Source: Croceifilum oryzae
Lineage (GTDB): Bacteria > Bacillota > Bacilli > Thermoactinomycetales > Thermoactinomycetaceae
Direction: 5' to 3'
DNA length: 64,000 nucleotides
Assembly: GCF_030814315.1 (NCBI RefSeq)
Contig: NZ_JAUSUV010000010.1
Span: forward strand, 1 to 64,000
The notes under the pieces were generated by a model. It did no database searches, was not told where the DNA came from, and was given only the letters and a program-made list of their open reading frames with translations. This document shows positions 42,787 to 52,106 of the stretch, in pieces. The first letter of the stretch is position 1, and each line of letters opens with the position of its first letter. The position numbers were made by a program, and so were the translations under genes.

Positions 42787-43386
42787 TCAGAAACCAGCTC
42801 GAATTACCCAGTATCCTTTTTTTCGCTCCACTACTTCCACAGATGGAAAGAGATCATGTAATTCTGTACATGCTGACTCTGCACCTTGCTGCTTTCGAAT
42901 CACAATCCAAAACGAACCAGCGTCATTTAAATGATCCTTTGCTTCAGCAAACATCTGATAAATAACAGCCTTCCCTGTTCGAATCGGTGGATTAAGCAAA
43001 ATACAGTCAAACTTGGTGTCAGCTACTTTTTCAAATCTATCACTAACGAAAATGTTTACACGCTCAGAGAGTCGATTGTATACAGCATTCTTCTTCGCCA
43101 GCTCAATAGCACGTTCGTTTATGTCTACCATCGTAACTTGGATGTTAGGATTCATTTTTGCGATTGATAAACCAATCGGGCCATAGCCACAACCTAAATC
43201 AAGTATATGTCTTGCCCCTCTTAGGTCTACCGACTCAATCAAAAATCGACTGCCAAAGTCTAGCCCCTTCTTCGAAAATACGCCTGCATCTGTCTGAAAG
43301 GACAACTTTTCTCCTCGAATCATCACTTCAAAATCGCGATCCTCTTTTTTAGAGGTAGGACTTTTCGAGTAGTAATGATCACTCAT
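42787..43386 (-). CDS. RsmC-like class I methyltransferase (YbxB)
   Basis: A 199-residue SAM-dependent methyltransferase: motif I DLGCGYGPIG (63-72) and catalytic NPPIRTGK (132-139), the signature of RsmC-type guanine-N2 methyltransferases acting on 16S rRNA. It lies between rplL and rpoB as in B. subtilis. The exact target base is inferred from the family. Confidence 0.88.
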   Translation of the reverse strand: MSDHYYSKSPTSKKEDRDFEVMIRGEKLSFQTDAGVFSKKGLDFGSRFLIESVDLRGARHILDLGCGYGPIGLSIAKMNPNIQVTMVDINERAIELAKKNAVYNRLSERVNIFVSDRFEKVADTKFDCILLNPPIRTGKAVIYQMFAEAKDHLNDAGSFWIVIRKQQGAESACTELHDLFPSVEVVERKKGYWVIRAGF

Positions 43387-43412
43387 TTAGACAGCCTCCT
43401 ATATAGAAATGA

Positions 43413-43434
43413 CCCGCCGACCGATGACGACGGG
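43413..43434 (-). other. hairpin between rplL and the methyltransferase gene
   Basis: CCCGCCG and CGACGGG form a seven-pair stem with one wobble. A weak T tract follows on the minus strand. It may reduce read-through from the highly expressed rplL. Confidence 0.4.
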
Positions 43435-43456
43435 CCAAACCGGAACGAAAAGTTAA

Positions 43457-43819
43457 TTACTTAACTTCTACGTTAGCACCAGCTTCTTCTAGTTTTGCTT
43501 TGATAGCATTAGCATCTTCTTCGCTAACTGCTTCTTTAACTGGTGCAGGTGTTCCATCAACAAGTGCTTTTGCTTCTTTTAAGCCAAGACCTGTGATTTC
43601 ACGAACTGCTTTGATTACGTTGATTTTGCTGTTACCAGCGCTTGTTAGGATTACATCGAATTCAGTTTGAGCTGCTGCTTCAGCTGCTACTGCTCCGCCA
43701 CCCATTACCATAGGTGCTGCTGCAGTTACACCAAATTCTTCTTCAATTGCTTTTACAAGATCGTTCAATTCTAGAACGCTCATAGTTTTGATCGCTTCAA
43801 TGATTTGTTCTTTAGACAT
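43457..43819 (-). CDS. rplL: 50S ribosomal protein L7/L12 (bL12)
   Basis: A 120-residue stalk protein: N-terminal dimerisation helices, an Ala/Gly hinge (about 38-52), and a C-terminal factor-binding domain ([24 protein letters not shown]). Confidence 0.98.
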   Translation of the reverse strand: MSKEQIIEAIKTMSVLELNDLVKAIEEEFGVTAAAPMVMGGGAVAAEAAAQTEFDVILTSAGNSKINVIKAVREITGLGLKEAKALVDGTPAPVKEAVSEEDANAIKAKLEEAGANVEVK

Positions 43820-43894
43820 TGAGTATACCTCCCAGTAAATTTATCAATAAAGTTTGATTATGCGTCAATCACATTTGAGTGAAGGAAAATACCC

Positions 43895-44407
43895 TTACGC
43901 CTCAGTAGCTTCTGGAGCTTCTCCATCTTTATCTGCAACTGCTTTAACAGCAAGTGCAAAATTGCGGACTGGAGCTTGCATAACAGAGAGAAGCATGGAA
44001 AGAAGACCTTCGCGAGATGGAAGTTCAGCAAGAGCTTCGATGTCTTCTAAGCCAACTACTTTCCCCTCTACTACGCCACCTTTAATCTCCAACGCTTTGT
44101 TATCTTTTGCAAACTTATGAAGAACACGAGCCGGTGCTACAACATCGTCGTAGCTAAACGCAACTGCGCTTGGACCAGTCAAGTACTCACCAAGTTCACT
44201 CAAACCAACTTGCTCGGAAGCACGACGAGTCATTGTGTTTTTCAGAACTTGAAGTTCTACACCAGCCTCACGCAATTCTTTACGAAGTTCGTTTGTTTGT
44301 TTTACAGTTAAACCGCGGTAGTCAGCAACTACAATCGTTTTACTACGATCTAGCTTAGAAACGATATCAGCTACCACAAGTTTTTTCTGTTCAACTGCTT
44401 TGGACAT
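43895..44407 (-). CDS. rplJ: 50S ribosomal protein L10 (uL10)
   Basis: A 170-residue stalk base protein that anchors L12 dimers. The ATG at 44407 has AAGGAGGTG upstream; the in-frame extension upstream is the leader RNA and is not coding. Confidence 0.97.
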   Translation of the reverse strand: MSKAVEQKKLVVADIVSKLDRSKTIVVADYRGLTVKQTNELRKELREAGVELQVLKNTMTRRASEQVGLSELGEYLTGPSAVAFSYDDVVAPARVLHKFAKDNKALEIKGGVVEGKVVGLEDIEALAELPSREGLLSMLLSVMQAPVRNFALAVKAVADKDGEAPEATEA

Positions 44408-44429
44408 AGGGGACACCTCCTTAAAGAGT

Positions 44430-44558
44430 TGTAGGAAAAAGAAAAGCCTTCGTAGACAGTCGAAGGCCAAGGGTTTTATTAAAAAAACACCTCGGTAGGA
44501 AACATTAAGTGCTTCCAGCGCACTCCTACTGTCTACGGTTCTATTCGATTTCAATCAG
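44430..44558 (-). ncRNA. L10 leader with transcription attenuator
   Basis: The leader carries an intrinsic terminator, GCCTTCG (44461-44467 on minus) pairing with CGAAGGC (44446-44452), then TTTTCTTTTT. The terminator's loop and right arm include ACTGTCTACG (minus, 44451-44460), which is fully complementary to CGTAGACAGT near the 5' end (44528-44537). The two pairings exclude each other. Firmicutes L10 leaders carry the same GTAGACAGTAGG..CCTACCGAGG core, bound by L10(L12)4. Confidence 0.88.
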
Positions 44559-44565
44559 CTTTATC

Positions 44566-44595
44566 AGTTTACAAGAAACTGTAAGCCTTTGTCAA
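44566..44595 (-). promoter_or_regulatory. sigma-A promoter of rplJL
   Basis: The minus strand has TTGACA (44590-44595), 18 bp, TAAACT (44566-44571). The start is near 44558, right at the beginning of the L10 leader. Confidence 0.75.
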
Positions 44596-44615
44596 ATAAA
44601 AGCCAGATCTATTTA

Positions 44616-45314
44616 TTAACGATTGGAAAGACGAAGTGCGTTTACAGACACCCCAGGACCCATGGTCGAGGAAACTGTTACACTTCTCATGTACGTGCCT
44701 TTCGCAGCCGCTGGTTTCGCTTTTGTAAGAGCATCAGAAAGAGCTTGCAAGTTTTCAGCGAGTTGTGTTTCTGTGAAGGAAACCTTTCCGATTGGAGCAT
44801 GAATGATACCTGCTTTATCTCCACGGTACTCGATTTTACCTGCTTTGATCTCGTTGATTGCTTTTTCGACTTCAAATGTTACTGTGCCTGTTTTTGGGTT
44901 TGGCATAAGCCCTTTTGGTCCGAGTACACGACCCAAACGACCTACTTGACCCATCATATCAGGAGTTGCAACAACAACATCGAATTCGAACCAACCTTGT
45001 TGGATTTTGTTGATGAGATCCTCATCACCTACATAGTCCGCTCCAGCGAGTTCAGCTTCTTTTGCTTTCTCACCTTTAGCAAAAACAAGTACGCGTTGTG
45101 TTTTACCAGTACCATGCGGTAGCACAACAGCACCTCTCACTTGTTGATCTGCTTTTTTGGTATCAATACCTAAGCGGAATGCAGCTTCAACAGTCTCATC
45201 AAATTTAGCTGTAGAAAGTTCTTTTACGAGAGTAAGCGCTTCGGCTACATCGTATTGTTTGAAACGGTCTACTTTCTTGGTAGCTTCTAAATACTTTTTA
45301 CCATGTTTAGCCAC
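44616..45314 (-). CDS. rplA: 50S ribosomal protein L1 (uL1)
   Basis: A 232-residue L1 of the mobile stalk, also a translational repressor of its own operon in other bacteria. The start is GTG at 45314, with GGGAGG seven bases upstream, giving [11 protein letters not shown]. Confidence 0.97.
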   Translation of the reverse strand: MAKHGKKYLEATKKVDRFKQYDVAEALTLVKELSTAKFDETVEAAFRLGIDTKKADQQVRGAVVLPHGTGKTQRVLVFAKGEKAKEAELAGADYVGDEDLINKIQQGWFEFDVVVATPDMMGQVGRLGRVLGPKGLMPNPKTGTVTFEVEKAINEIKAGKIEYRGDKAGIIHAPIGKVSFTETQLAENLQALSDALTKAKPAAAKGTYMRSVTVSSTMGPGVSVNALRLSNR

Positions 45315-45402
45315 TTCAATTCCTCCCTTCGTGGTTGTAACGGATGATCCTCCCACTTACCTAGACAATCGTGGCAGAAAGCCTAGGCAACGAAGACGTT
45401 TA

Positions 45403-45828
45403 TTAGTCTTCGATGACGATCCCCATGCTACGGGCAGTGCCTTCTACCATACGCATAGCGCCTTCAATATCAGCTGCGTTTAGGTCCGGCATTTTTGTTT
45501 CAGCAATTTCGCGTACTTTGTCGCGTTTAACAGTTGCTACTTTTTTCTTGTTAGGCTCTCCAGAACCGGATTCGATTCCAGCAGCTTTTTTCAAGAGAAT
45601 AGCAGCCGGCGGAGTTTTCGTAATGAAGGTGAATGAACGATCTTCAAATACGGTAATCTCCACAGGAATGATCATACCTGCTTGATCAGCAGTACGAGCA
45701 TTAAATTCTTTACAGAATCCCATGATGTTAACACCAGCTGCTCCGAGAGCTGGTCCAACAGGTGGTGCTGGGTTAGCTTTTCCAGCAGGGATTTGTAGCT
45801 TGACCACTCTAAAGACTTTCTTGGCCAT
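45403..45828 (-). CDS. rplK: 50S ribosomal protein L11 (uL11)
   Basis: A 141-residue L11 of the GTPase-associated centre: [17 protein letters not shown]-terminal loop and an rRNA-binding C-terminal domain ([12 protein letters not shown] end). It lies in the conserved secE-nusG-rplK-rplA order. Confidence 0.98.
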   Translation of the reverse strand: MAKKVFRVVKLQIPAGKANPAPPVGPALGAAGVNIMGFCKEFNARTADQAGMIIPVEITVFEDRSFTFITKTPPAAILLKKAAGIESGSGEPNKKKVATVKRDKVREIAETKMPDLNAADIEGAMRMVEGTARSMGIVIED

Positions 45829-45853
45829 CGCTAACTACCTCCTTCAACACAAT

Positions 45854-45883
45854 GTGGTATTTTGCGGGGATTTCCCCTCCCAC
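45854..45883 (-). promoter_or_regulatory. probable L1-binding leader site before rplK
   Basis: The transcript reads GTGG-GAG-GGGG-aaat-CCCC-GCAAAATA-CCAC: two short helices flanking an asymmetric internal loop, like the L1 targets on 23S rRNA and on rplK mRNAs. It ends 26 nt before the rplK start. Binding is inferred from this resemblance. Confidence 0.6.
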
Positions 45884-45958
45884 GGTCACAGCAAGCGAAT
45901 AAACGCTTCTGTTCCGCCTTAGGCGGCTGGGTAATAACTCTAACAATCTATCACACTT

Positions 45959-45984
45959 TCAGGAGAAACAAAAGTTTTTCCTGA
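45959..45984 (-). other. hairpin directly after nusG
   Basis: TCAGGAAAAAC pairs with GTTTCTCCTGA on the minus strand, two bases past the nusG stop. Without a T tract, it may be an mRNA-stabilising or weak termination structure. Confidence 0.4.
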
Positions 45985-45986
45985 TG

Positions 45987-46520
45987 TTAAATTTTTTCCA
46001 CTTGGAAATATTCTAGTTCTACTGGTGTTTCTCTACCGAACATGTTGACTAGCAACTTCAGCTTACCATTTTTGGCATCGACTTCTTCGATCAGTCCAAT
46101 CGTACCTGCAAATGGACCTTCTTTGACACGTACAGATTCTCCTACCTCGTAATCTACGATGATCTGAGCTTCATCTACGCCCATCGAAGCAAGAATGACT
46201 TGAACCTCGTCTGGTAAAAGGGGTGTTGGTTTCGAACCAGCACCAGAAGAACCAACAAAGCCGGTTACACCTGGCGTATTCCTTACTACATACCAAGAGT
46301 CGTCTGTCATGACCATTTCGACTAGGACATACCCAGGAAACACTTTTCGCATGACAGTCTTCTTCTTACCATCTTTCAGTTCCGTCTCTTCTTCCATAGG
46401 AACGAGTACGCGAAAAATCTTATCTTGCATCTCCATTGATTCGATGCGCTTCTCTAGGTTTGTCTTTACCTTGTTTTCGTAGCCGGAATACGTGTGAACG
46501 ACATACCAATTCTTTTCCAT
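45987..46520 (-). CDS. nusG: Transcription termination/antitermination factor NusG
   Basis: A 177-residue NusG: NGN domain ([19 protein letters not shown]..) and C-terminal KOW domain ([21 protein letters not shown]). The nearest strong Shine-Dalgarno (GGGGGG) is 24 bases from the ATG, with a 7-bp hairpin between. Confidence 0.98.
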   Translation of the reverse strand: MEKNWYVVHTYSGYENKVKTNLEKRIESMEMQDKIFRVLVPMEEETELKDGKKKTVMRKVFPGYVLVEMVMTDDSWYVVRNTPGVTGFVGSSGAGSKPTPLLPDEVQVILASMGVDEAQIIVDYEVGESVRVKEGPFAGTIGLIEEVDAKNGKLKLLVNMFGRETPVELEYFQVEKI

Positions 46521-46526
46521 GTAATC

Positions 46527-46543
46527 CAGGGTAGCTTACCCTG
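46527..46543 (-). other. hairpin between the ribosome-binding site and start of nusG
   Basis: CAGGGTA and TACCCTG form a perfect 7-bp stem with a three-base loop. Folding would bring the GGGGGG site at 46545-46550 to about seven bases from the ATG at 46520. Confidence 0.5.
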
Positions 46544-46574
46544 TCCCCCCTAACGACAATCGATTCAAATCAAT

Positions 46575-46802
46575 CTATTTTTTTGGAATCAGTTTCAATA
46601 CCTGATTAATCCCTAAATCAACTAGGAACAAAAAGATGGTTAGAACAACAACAGTAGATACAACGACTAGTGTGTAGTTAACCATTTCCTTACGGGATGG
46701 CCAACGAACACGTTTGAGCTCTTGAACGCTACCGCTAAAGAAACCCACAGTACCGCCCACGCTTTTCTTGATACCACGTCCGATATTGGCAAGAAAAGTC
46801 AT
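46575..46802 (-). CDS. secE: Preprotein translocase subunit SecE
   Basis: A 75-residue SecE with an amphipathic helix (ELKRVRWPSRKEM) and one C-terminal membrane helix (about 43-65), the short Gram-positive form. Confidence 0.97.
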   Translation of the reverse strand: MTFLANIGRGIKKSVGGTVGFFSGSVQELKRVRWPSRKEMVNYTLVVVSTVVVLTIFLFLVDLGINQVLKLIPKK

Positions 46803-46837
46803 ATTGTCACCCCCATCTTTTCACAAGGAAGAAGTTA

Positions 46838-46987
46838 TTACTTGGTTTCACGATGAACAGTATGAGTGTTGCAACGAGGGCAATACTTCTTCAGCTCCAT
46901 ACGGTCTGGATGCTTACGCTTGTTTTTGGTCAACGCATAATTGCGCATTTTGCAAGTTACGCAAGCCATTGTAATGTTTACGCGCAT
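46838..46987 (-). CDS. rpmG: 50S ribosomal protein L33 (bL33), zinc form
   Basis: A 49-residue protein read directly from the sequence: [21 protein letters not shown] start, with CVTC and CPRC pairs that bind zinc. GGGAGG precedes the ATG. It lies before secE, as in B. subtilis (rpmGB). Confidence 0.95.
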   Translation of the reverse strand: MRVNITMACVTCKMRNYALTKNKRKHPDRMELKKYCPRCNTHTVHRETK

Positions 46988-47059
46988 TGAAAAACACCTC
47001 CCCTACAAATATCAGTCCGATCAAATCATGATGGTAAATGATTAGAAAACACCCAAGTT

Positions 47060-47089
47060 AATTTATCATAACCTCGCATGCCCTGTCAA
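47060..47089 (-). promoter_or_regulatory. sigma-A promoter of rpmG-secE-nusG
   Basis: The minus strand has TTGACA (47084-47089), 18 bp, TAAATT (47060-47065), just downstream of the sigH terminators. Confidence 0.65.
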
Positions 47090-47136
47090 TAAAAGCCTAT
47101 TTCTTATCCATTATTGGTCAAATTTTCTTGGTAAAA

Positions 47137-47163
47137 ACAAAAAAGGAATTTGTCCTTTTTTGT
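47137..47163 (-). terminator. second terminator after sigH
   Basis: AAAAAAGGA pairs with TCCTTTTTT around a five-base loop. It follows the first terminator in tandem. Confidence 0.75.
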
Positions 47164-47171
47164 CGAATGAA

Positions 47172-47204
47172 ATAAAAAACAGGCTAGACCCCTGTTTTTT
47201 ATTT
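47172..47204 (-). terminator. first terminator after sigH
   Basis: On the minus strand, AAAAAACAGG pairs with CCTGTTTTTT, followed by ATTTCATT. It begins 18 bases past the sigH stop. Confidence 0.85.
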
Positions 47205-47221
47205 ATTCGTTACTTTCACTG

Positions 47222-47884
47222 TTATAGGGAGATCTCCCTTACTTCTAAGTAGCGTTCTAGCTTTCTCTTCACACGTTGCAGTGCGTTATCGATGGACTTT
47301 ACATGACGGTTTAGGTCCACAGCGATTTCTTGGTAGCTTCGCCCATCTAAGTATAACATCAACACTTTTCGCTCGAGGTCACTTAAAATTTGGGAAATTT
47401 GGTCCTCGATATCGCTATATTCTTCTTGGTTAATATAAATCTCTTCTGGATTTAGCCTGCCGCCGGTGAGCGTATCGTACAGAGTACGATCAGAATCATC
47501 GTGGCTAGGCTTGTCCAATGAGACATAAGAATTAAGCGGAATATGCTTTTGACGAGTTGCTGTTTTGATAGCTGTGATGATTTGTCTGGTTATGCAAAGC
47601 TCAGCAAAAGCTTTAAACGAAGCGAGCTTGTCCCCACGGAAATCACGTATTGCTTTATACAAGCCAATCATGCCTTCTTGCACAATATCTTCATGGTCTG
47701 CCCCAATTAGAAAATAGGAGCGAGCTTTAGCTCTAACAAAGTTCTTATACTTATGAATTAAGTATTCGAGGGCTTCTTGGCATCCAATCCGAACTTCTTC
47801 CACCAGCTCTTCATCTGGCAATGTTTTGTACTCGACGACCTTCTCATACTGAATAGCATTACTTGTTTGTAGGTCTACACTCAC
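47222..47884 (-). CDS. sigH: RNA polymerase sigma-H factor
   Basis: A 220-residue sigma-70 family factor for the stationary phase and sporulation onset. Region 2 (GADHEDIVQEGMIGLYKAIRDF) and region 4 (LDGRSYQEIAVDLNRHVKSIDNALQRVKRKL) are almost as in B. subtilis. The GTG at 47884 has GGGGGG upstream; the upstream in-frame extension is not conserved. Confidence 0.96.
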   Translation of the reverse strand: MSVDLQTSNAIQYEKVVEYKTLPDEELVEEVRIGCQEALEYLIHKYKNFVRAKARSYFLIGADHEDIVQEGMIGLYKAIRDFRGDKLASFKAFAELCITRQIITAIKTATRQKHIPLNSYVSLDKPSHDDSDRTLYDTLTGGRLNPEEIYINQEEYSDIEDQISQILSDLERKVLMLYLDGRSYQEIAVDLNRHVKSIDNALQRVKRKLERYLEVREISL

Positions 47885-47967
47885 TGCGATCCCCCCGGCA
47901 AAAGTAGCATGTAAACCGCATGTAAGGCTATTATATCTGAAATGAAACAAAATCGTCAATTTTCCAC

Positions 47968-48492
47968 CTATTTTTTCCTTCTCAACTTTTCAAATTCTTT
48001 CTGCAAATTTAGCGAGAGATAATCCCCTAGCTTATTTTTGGGACTTGTTGACTCTTGAGTTCTCAAATTTTCCCCTAATTGAACCCTCGCACTTCGAATT
48101 TGCTCCAACAGTTCACGGGATGAAATTCGATATGCTCCTTGGCCAAATACCATTCGCTGTTCTAAGTAATCAGAAGTGGCAACATAGATTCGACGATGGG
48201 GATTTTTACGGTTGCGCACAAACTGCTCAATGTACTCATCCGCTGTCTCATCTTTACATGTAAAAACAACTTCTACCTTCTCCTGTACTTTTTGCACACG
48301 CGCCCCGGGAGTCTGGTGAGCATCAAATACTACATACACTTTACGACCTGTCATCGCCTGATACTCAGACAACTGACTAATTAATTGGTTTCTTTGCTCC
48401 TCTAGACGCCTTTCTTTCCGATGAATATTGGACTGGAGGCCAATCACATTATAGCCATCCACCACCAGCCATTCTTCACGCCTGCTAGCCAT
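47968..48492 (-). CDS. rae1: A-site ribosome endoribonuclease Rae1 (YacP, NYN domain)
   Basis: A 174-residue PIN-like NYN protein: LVVDGYNVIG near the N-terminus, VYVVFDAH and ADEYIEQFVRN motifs with the acidic residues of the metal site. In B. subtilis it cleaves mRNAs in the ribosomal A site. The start codon ATG lies inside the last codons of rlmB. Confidence 0.88.
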   Translation of the reverse strand: MASRREEWLVVDGYNVIGLQSNIHRKERRLEEQRNQLISQLSEYQAMTGRKVYVVFDAHQTPGARVQKVQEKVEVVFTCKDETADEYIEQFVRNRKNPHRRIYVATSDYLEQRMVFGQGAYRISSRELLEQIRSARVQLGENLRTQESTSPKNKLGDYLSLNLQKEFEKLRRKK

Positions 48493-49225
48493 TGTCCCGT
48501 CCGAGTGCCACTTGATACATACAAATTCCCGCGGCCACAGATGCATTCAGGGAAGAAACACGACCCTTCATCGGAAGTCTCACTAGAAAATCGCACTTTT
48601 TTTTCATTAATTGGCTGATTCCCTGACCTTCGTTGCCGATGACAAATGCAACTGGCATATCATAATTTACCTGATTATAGGATTGTTTTGCAGATCCATC
48701 TGTCCCTACTAACCAAATACCTTCTTTTTTCAACTCATCCGCAACCCGATTCAAATTGGTAACTTGCGCCACTGGTACATACTCTATGGCACCCGCTGAG
48801 GTTTTTGCGACCACAGAGGTCAGACCAACTGCACGACGCTTCGGAATCACAACACCATGAACTCCTGCGGCATCGGCTGAACGAAGAATCGAACCTAAAT
48901 TATGTGGATCTTCAATCCCATCAAGCAAGAGTAAAAAAGGCTTCTCACCTTTCTTCTGAGCGCGTTTTAAAATCCGCTCTACTGTGCTATATTCATAGGC
49001 CGCAACTTGAGCTGCGATTCCCTGATGATTTCCGCCGTCTGCTAGTTGATCTAGTTTCGAACGCGGTACCCATTGGTAGGCAATTTTTTGATCTTCTAAT
49101 TGTTTTAAAATGTCAGCGATGGTTTTCTTTTGAACACCTTCCGCCACGAACACCTTCTCGATGTGTCGTCCCGAGCTAAGCGTTTCTGAGAGAGCCTGCC
49201 TTCCAATAATCCAATCTGTCCCCAT
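48485..49225 (-). CDS. rlmB: 23S rRNA (guanosine2251-2'-O)-methyltransferase
   Basis: A 246-residue SpoU-family methyltransferase: N-terminal substrate-binding domain, then the trefoil-knot domain with GIEDPHNLGSILRSADAAG, VIGNEGQGIS and LPMKGRVSSLNASVAAG. The specific guanosine is assigned by family and by synteny (yacO). Confidence 0.93.
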   Translation of the reverse strand: MGTDWIIGRQALSETLSSGRHIEKVFVAEGVQKKTIADILKQLEDQKIAYQWVPRSKLDQLADGGNHQGIAAQVAAYEYSTVERILKRAQKKGEKPFLLLLDGIEDPHNLGSILRSADAAGVHGVVIPKRRAVGLTSVVAKTSAGAIEYVPVAQVTNLNRVADELKKEGIWLVGTDGSAKQSYNQVNYDMPVAFVIGNEGQGISQLMKKKCDFLVRLPMKGRVSSLNASVAAGICMYQVALGRDNG

Positions 49226-49237
49226 ATTGATCTCCTC

Positions 49238-49669
49238 CTACAATTCACATGCTGTTATAATTTGTTTCATCAATTGTTCGAGTCTCTCTTGCCGTCCTGA
49301 TAGATAAAGGTATCCAATCAATGACTCCAGGCCTGTACTATAACGATACTGCGCTACTGAAGCGCTTTTCGCCACACTACCTGATTTGGCATTACGTCCC
49401 CGACGAAGCACATTCGCTTCTTCCTCAGTCAAACCACCTTCAATGATACGACTTGCTTTTGCTTGCGCCACCGCCGATACATATTGGATCGCTCTTTTTT
49501 GTAGTTCATGAGGCTTAACCACCCCAATTGCAAGAAGATGGTAACGTACATATACTTCATATACGGAATCCCCTATATATGCTTGTAATAAGGGATGAAT
49601 TTGAGAGGGAGGCTTAGGTAAGCCCGTTCCCCCCATTCCAAGTAAATACGGATTTATTTTCTCTTCCAT
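49238..49669 (-). CDS. mrnC: Mini-ribonuclease III
   Basis: A 143-residue RNase III catalytic domain without the double-stranded RNA-binding domain; it matures 23S rRNA. AYIGDSVYE carries the acidic active-site residues, followed by GRNAKS and YSTGLESLIGYLYL. It overlaps cysS by 16 bp. Confidence 0.95.
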   Translation of the reverse strand: MEEKINPYLLGMGGTGLPKPPSQIHPLLQAYIGDSVYEVYVRYHLLAIGVVKPHELQKRAIQYVSAVAQAKASRIIEGGLTEEEANVLRRGRNAKSGSVAKSASVAQYRYSTGLESLIGYLYLSGRQERLEQLMKQIITACEL

Positions 49670-51051
49670 CGCACACCTTGGGGAGTATCTTCTAGAACAA
49701 TCCCCTGCTCCAGTAATTGATTACGAATCGCATCTGCTAAAGCGAAATCGCGATTCTTTCTAGCTTGTTGTCGTTCTTCAATGAGTGCTTCGATTTCATC
49801 TTCTAAAGACTTTCCGTTGCTATGAATGAGCCCTAATATCCTTCCGGCAAACGTTTCAAACCACTCGATTACCAGTTTACCCGTTTCTTGCGTGATTACT
49901 TCTCGAGATACCAAATCATTAGCAAGTCTCACGCTATCGAACACGACCGTGATCGCATTAGCAGAGTTAAAATCATCATTCATCTCCGCAACGAATCTAC
50001 CAGTTAAATCCTCCAATTGCGACACAACGCTTACATCTACTTCTCCAGATTGCGCAGATTGGATCCGATGTTGTAGATTTTCATAGGCTGTCTGAATGCG
50101 CGCTACACTCTCATCCGCTTGTCTAAGCGTATCTTCGGTAAAATTCATTGGGTTCCGATAGTGAGTCGCTAACAAGAAGTAGCGCAAAGCAAGTGGCTGA
50201 AAATGCTTACGCAACTCCACTACACTCATCACATTCCCAATTGACTTTGACATCTTTACATTGTTCATATTGATAAATTCATTATGCAACCAATAGCGAA
50301 CAAACGTCTCACCCGTCATAGCCTCACTTTGGGCAATTTCATTTTCATGGTGCGGGAAGCAGAGGTCGATTCCCCCGGCATGGATATCTAAAGTATCTCC
50401 AAGATATCTGCGTGCCATAGCTGAGCATTCGATATGCCAACCCGGACGTCCGGATCCCCATGGAGTATCCCAGCTAATTTCACCTGGCTTTGCAGCTTTC
50501 CATAACGCAAAATCCAGTGGGCTCTCCTTTAAATCATTTACTTCTACACGAGCACCTGACTTCAAATCTTCTAGTGAATGATGTGAAAGGCACCCGTAGC
50601 CTTCTTTCTTCAAAGAGCGGTAGTAGACATCACCGTTTGTCTCATAAGCATATCCTTTTTCAATTAAACCTTGAATAAATTCAATCATCTCTTGGATGTT
50701 TTCAGTCGCCCGTGGATGGGTGGATGCTCTTTTTACTCCCAGAGTATCCATGTCATCAAAATACGCTTCGATATATCGCTCCGCAATCTCTGGCACCGTT
50801 AATCCAGTCTCAATCGAAGCATTAATCAGGCGATCATCAACATCGGTAAAGTTTTGTACATAGTTTACTTCATATCCGCTGTGCTCCAAAAAACGCCTTG
50901 CTACATCAAAGAACACAAAGCAACGAGCATTCCCAATATGAATATAACTATAAACAGTTGGACCACATACATACATGTTAATCTTATTTTCCTCTAGAGG
51001 TATAAGAATTTCTTTTTGTCTAGTCAGTGTATTGAACAGCTTGATTGTCAT
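49654..51051 (-). CDS. cysS: Cysteinyl-tRNA synthetase
   Basis: A 465-residue class I synthetase: HIGN (38-41), zinc ligand Cys29, KMSKS (in [10 protein letters not shown]), and a C-terminal DALR-type helical domain. It overlaps the end of cysE by 32 bp, so both are under the cysteine T-box. Confidence 0.97.
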   Translation of the reverse strand: MTIKLFNTLTRQKEILIPLEENKINMYVCGPTVYSYIHIGNARCFVFFDVARRFLEHSGYEVNYVQNFTDVDDRLINASIETGLTVPEIAERYIEAYFDDMDTLGVKRASTHPRATENIQEMIEFIQGLIEKGYAYETNGDVYYRSLKKEGYGCLSHHSLEDLKSGARVEVNDLKESPLDFALWKAAKPGEISWDTPWGSGRPGWHIECSAMARRYLGDTLDIHAGGIDLCFPHHENEIAQSEAMTGETFVRYWLHNEFINMNNVKMSKSIGNVMSVVELRKHFQPLALRYFLLATHYRNPMNFTEDTLRQADESVARIQTAYENLQHRIQSAQSGEVDVSVVSQLEDLTGRFVAEMNDDFNSANAITVVFDSVRLANDLVSREVITQETGKLVIEWFETFAGRILGLIHSNGKSLEDEIEALIEERQQARKNRDFALADAIRNQLLEQGIVLEDTPQGVRWKRK

Positions 51052-51766
51052 GGTTGTTACCTCCTTGTTGTCCTTCTGGTATCAGTTTTATTTGTCCATT
51101 TCGTTCTTGTTTTAAGCGTTCTATTTCTTGTTTTAGCAACCCGATCTCACCCTGTAATCCACGAAACATCTCTGCTACAGGGTCTGGGAGGTTCACTTGA
51201 TCGAGATCCGATTGAACACGGATTCCATCCTGAACCACAATTCGCCCAGGAACGCCCACAACAGTTGAGTTGGCAGGTACCTCTCTTAGCACAACAGAAC
51301 CTGCTCCAATCCGGGCGCAACGCCCAACTCGAATCGATCCCAACACTTTAGCACCTGAAGCAATGAGTACGTGATCTTCAATCGTAGGGTGACGTTTTCC
51401 TTTTTCTTTCCCAGTACCACCTAATGTAACCCCTTGATAGATGGTTACATAATTGCCAATCTCACATGTTTCTCCGATTACCACACCCATCCCGTGGTCA
51501 ATAAAGCAACCAATCCCTATTTTGACACCTGGGTGGATTTCGATACCTGTATGAAACCGATTGCTCTGTGAAATTAGGCGAGCGACAAGGTACCAGCCCT
51601 TTTTATAAAACCAATGCGCTACCCGATGAGCCCAAATCGCATGTAACCCTGCATACGTGAAAATGACTTCAATCGTATTTCGTGCCGCTGGATCTCGATC
51701 AAAGACCGCTTGAATATCCGCCTGTATCGTTCTCCGAAGCGTGCCCATTTTACTGAACCATGACAT
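51020..51766 (-). CDS. cysE: Serine O-acetyltransferase
   Basis: A 248-residue left-handed beta-helix enzyme, the first step of cysteine synthesis from serine. Catalytic [11 protein letters not shown] and [18 protein letters not shown] hexapeptides. The C-terminal tail is Gln/Asn-rich and longer than in most relatives (about 25 residues). The ATG at 51766 is eight bases from AGAGGGG; the longer frame reads into the T-box terminator. Confidence 0.96.
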   Translation of the reverse strand: MSWFSKMGTLRRTIQADIQAVFDRDPAARNTIEVIFTYAGLHAIWAHRVAHWFYKKGWYLVARLISQSNRFHTGIEIHPGVKIGIGCFIDHGMGVVIGETCEIGNYVTIYQGVTLGGTGKEKGKRHPTIEDHVLIASGAKVLGSIRVGRCARIGAGSVVLREVPANSTVVGVPGRIVVQDGIRVQSDLDQVNLPDPVAEMFRGLQGEIGLLKQEIERLKQERNGQIKLIPEGQQGGNNHDNQAVQYTD

Positions 51767-51789
51767 ACAACGTTCCCCTCTCATCATTC

Positions 51790-52065
51790 GCCCGAATAAA
51801 ACAAAAAACCGCCTCCATAGCACACCTGCTACAGAGACGGTTGCCCGCGGTTCCACTCTGTTTGAATCCACCCATCAAAGAGAGCGGATTCCCCTTAAAT
51901 CCTAGATAACGGTAGGACACCGAATTTCCCTACTGAGATGGTAAATCATCTCACCATCTGTTTGGAAAAATTAGCTCTTGGGGGCACTTCTAGATGGCAT
52001 CGCTAAGGCCGTCGCACCGTTCGACCTCTCTCTGAAAACAACGATCATCTATACTTTTCCCAATC
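51790..52065 (-). ncRNA. cysteine T-box riboswitch
   Basis: The T-box core TGGAACCGCGGGC (51843-51855, minus) precedes a terminator, CCGTCTC..GGAGGCGG with a T run (51797-51841). Stem I closes with TTGGGAAAA/TTTTTCCAA near 51962 and 52050, has AGTA on the 5' side, and GAA then TGC on the 3' side; TGC at 51984-51986 is the likely cysteine specifier. Uncharged tRNA-Cys would favour the antiterminator and so cysE-cysS expression. It fills the 340-bp gap between gltX and cysE. Confidence 0.93.
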
Positions 52066-52106
52066 ATCGCAAAGCCCGTATGAATGTAACTCTATTCTCT
52101 CTGATT

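Noticed and set aside
43895-44554. longer form of L10 with 49 extra N-terminal residues
   Set aside because: The extension is the L10 leader RNA with terminator and antiterminator; the ATG at 44407 has a strong binding site.
44589-45122. 177-codon plus-strand frame opposite rplA
   Set aside because: It is antisense to a certain gene and starts inside the rplJ promoter region.
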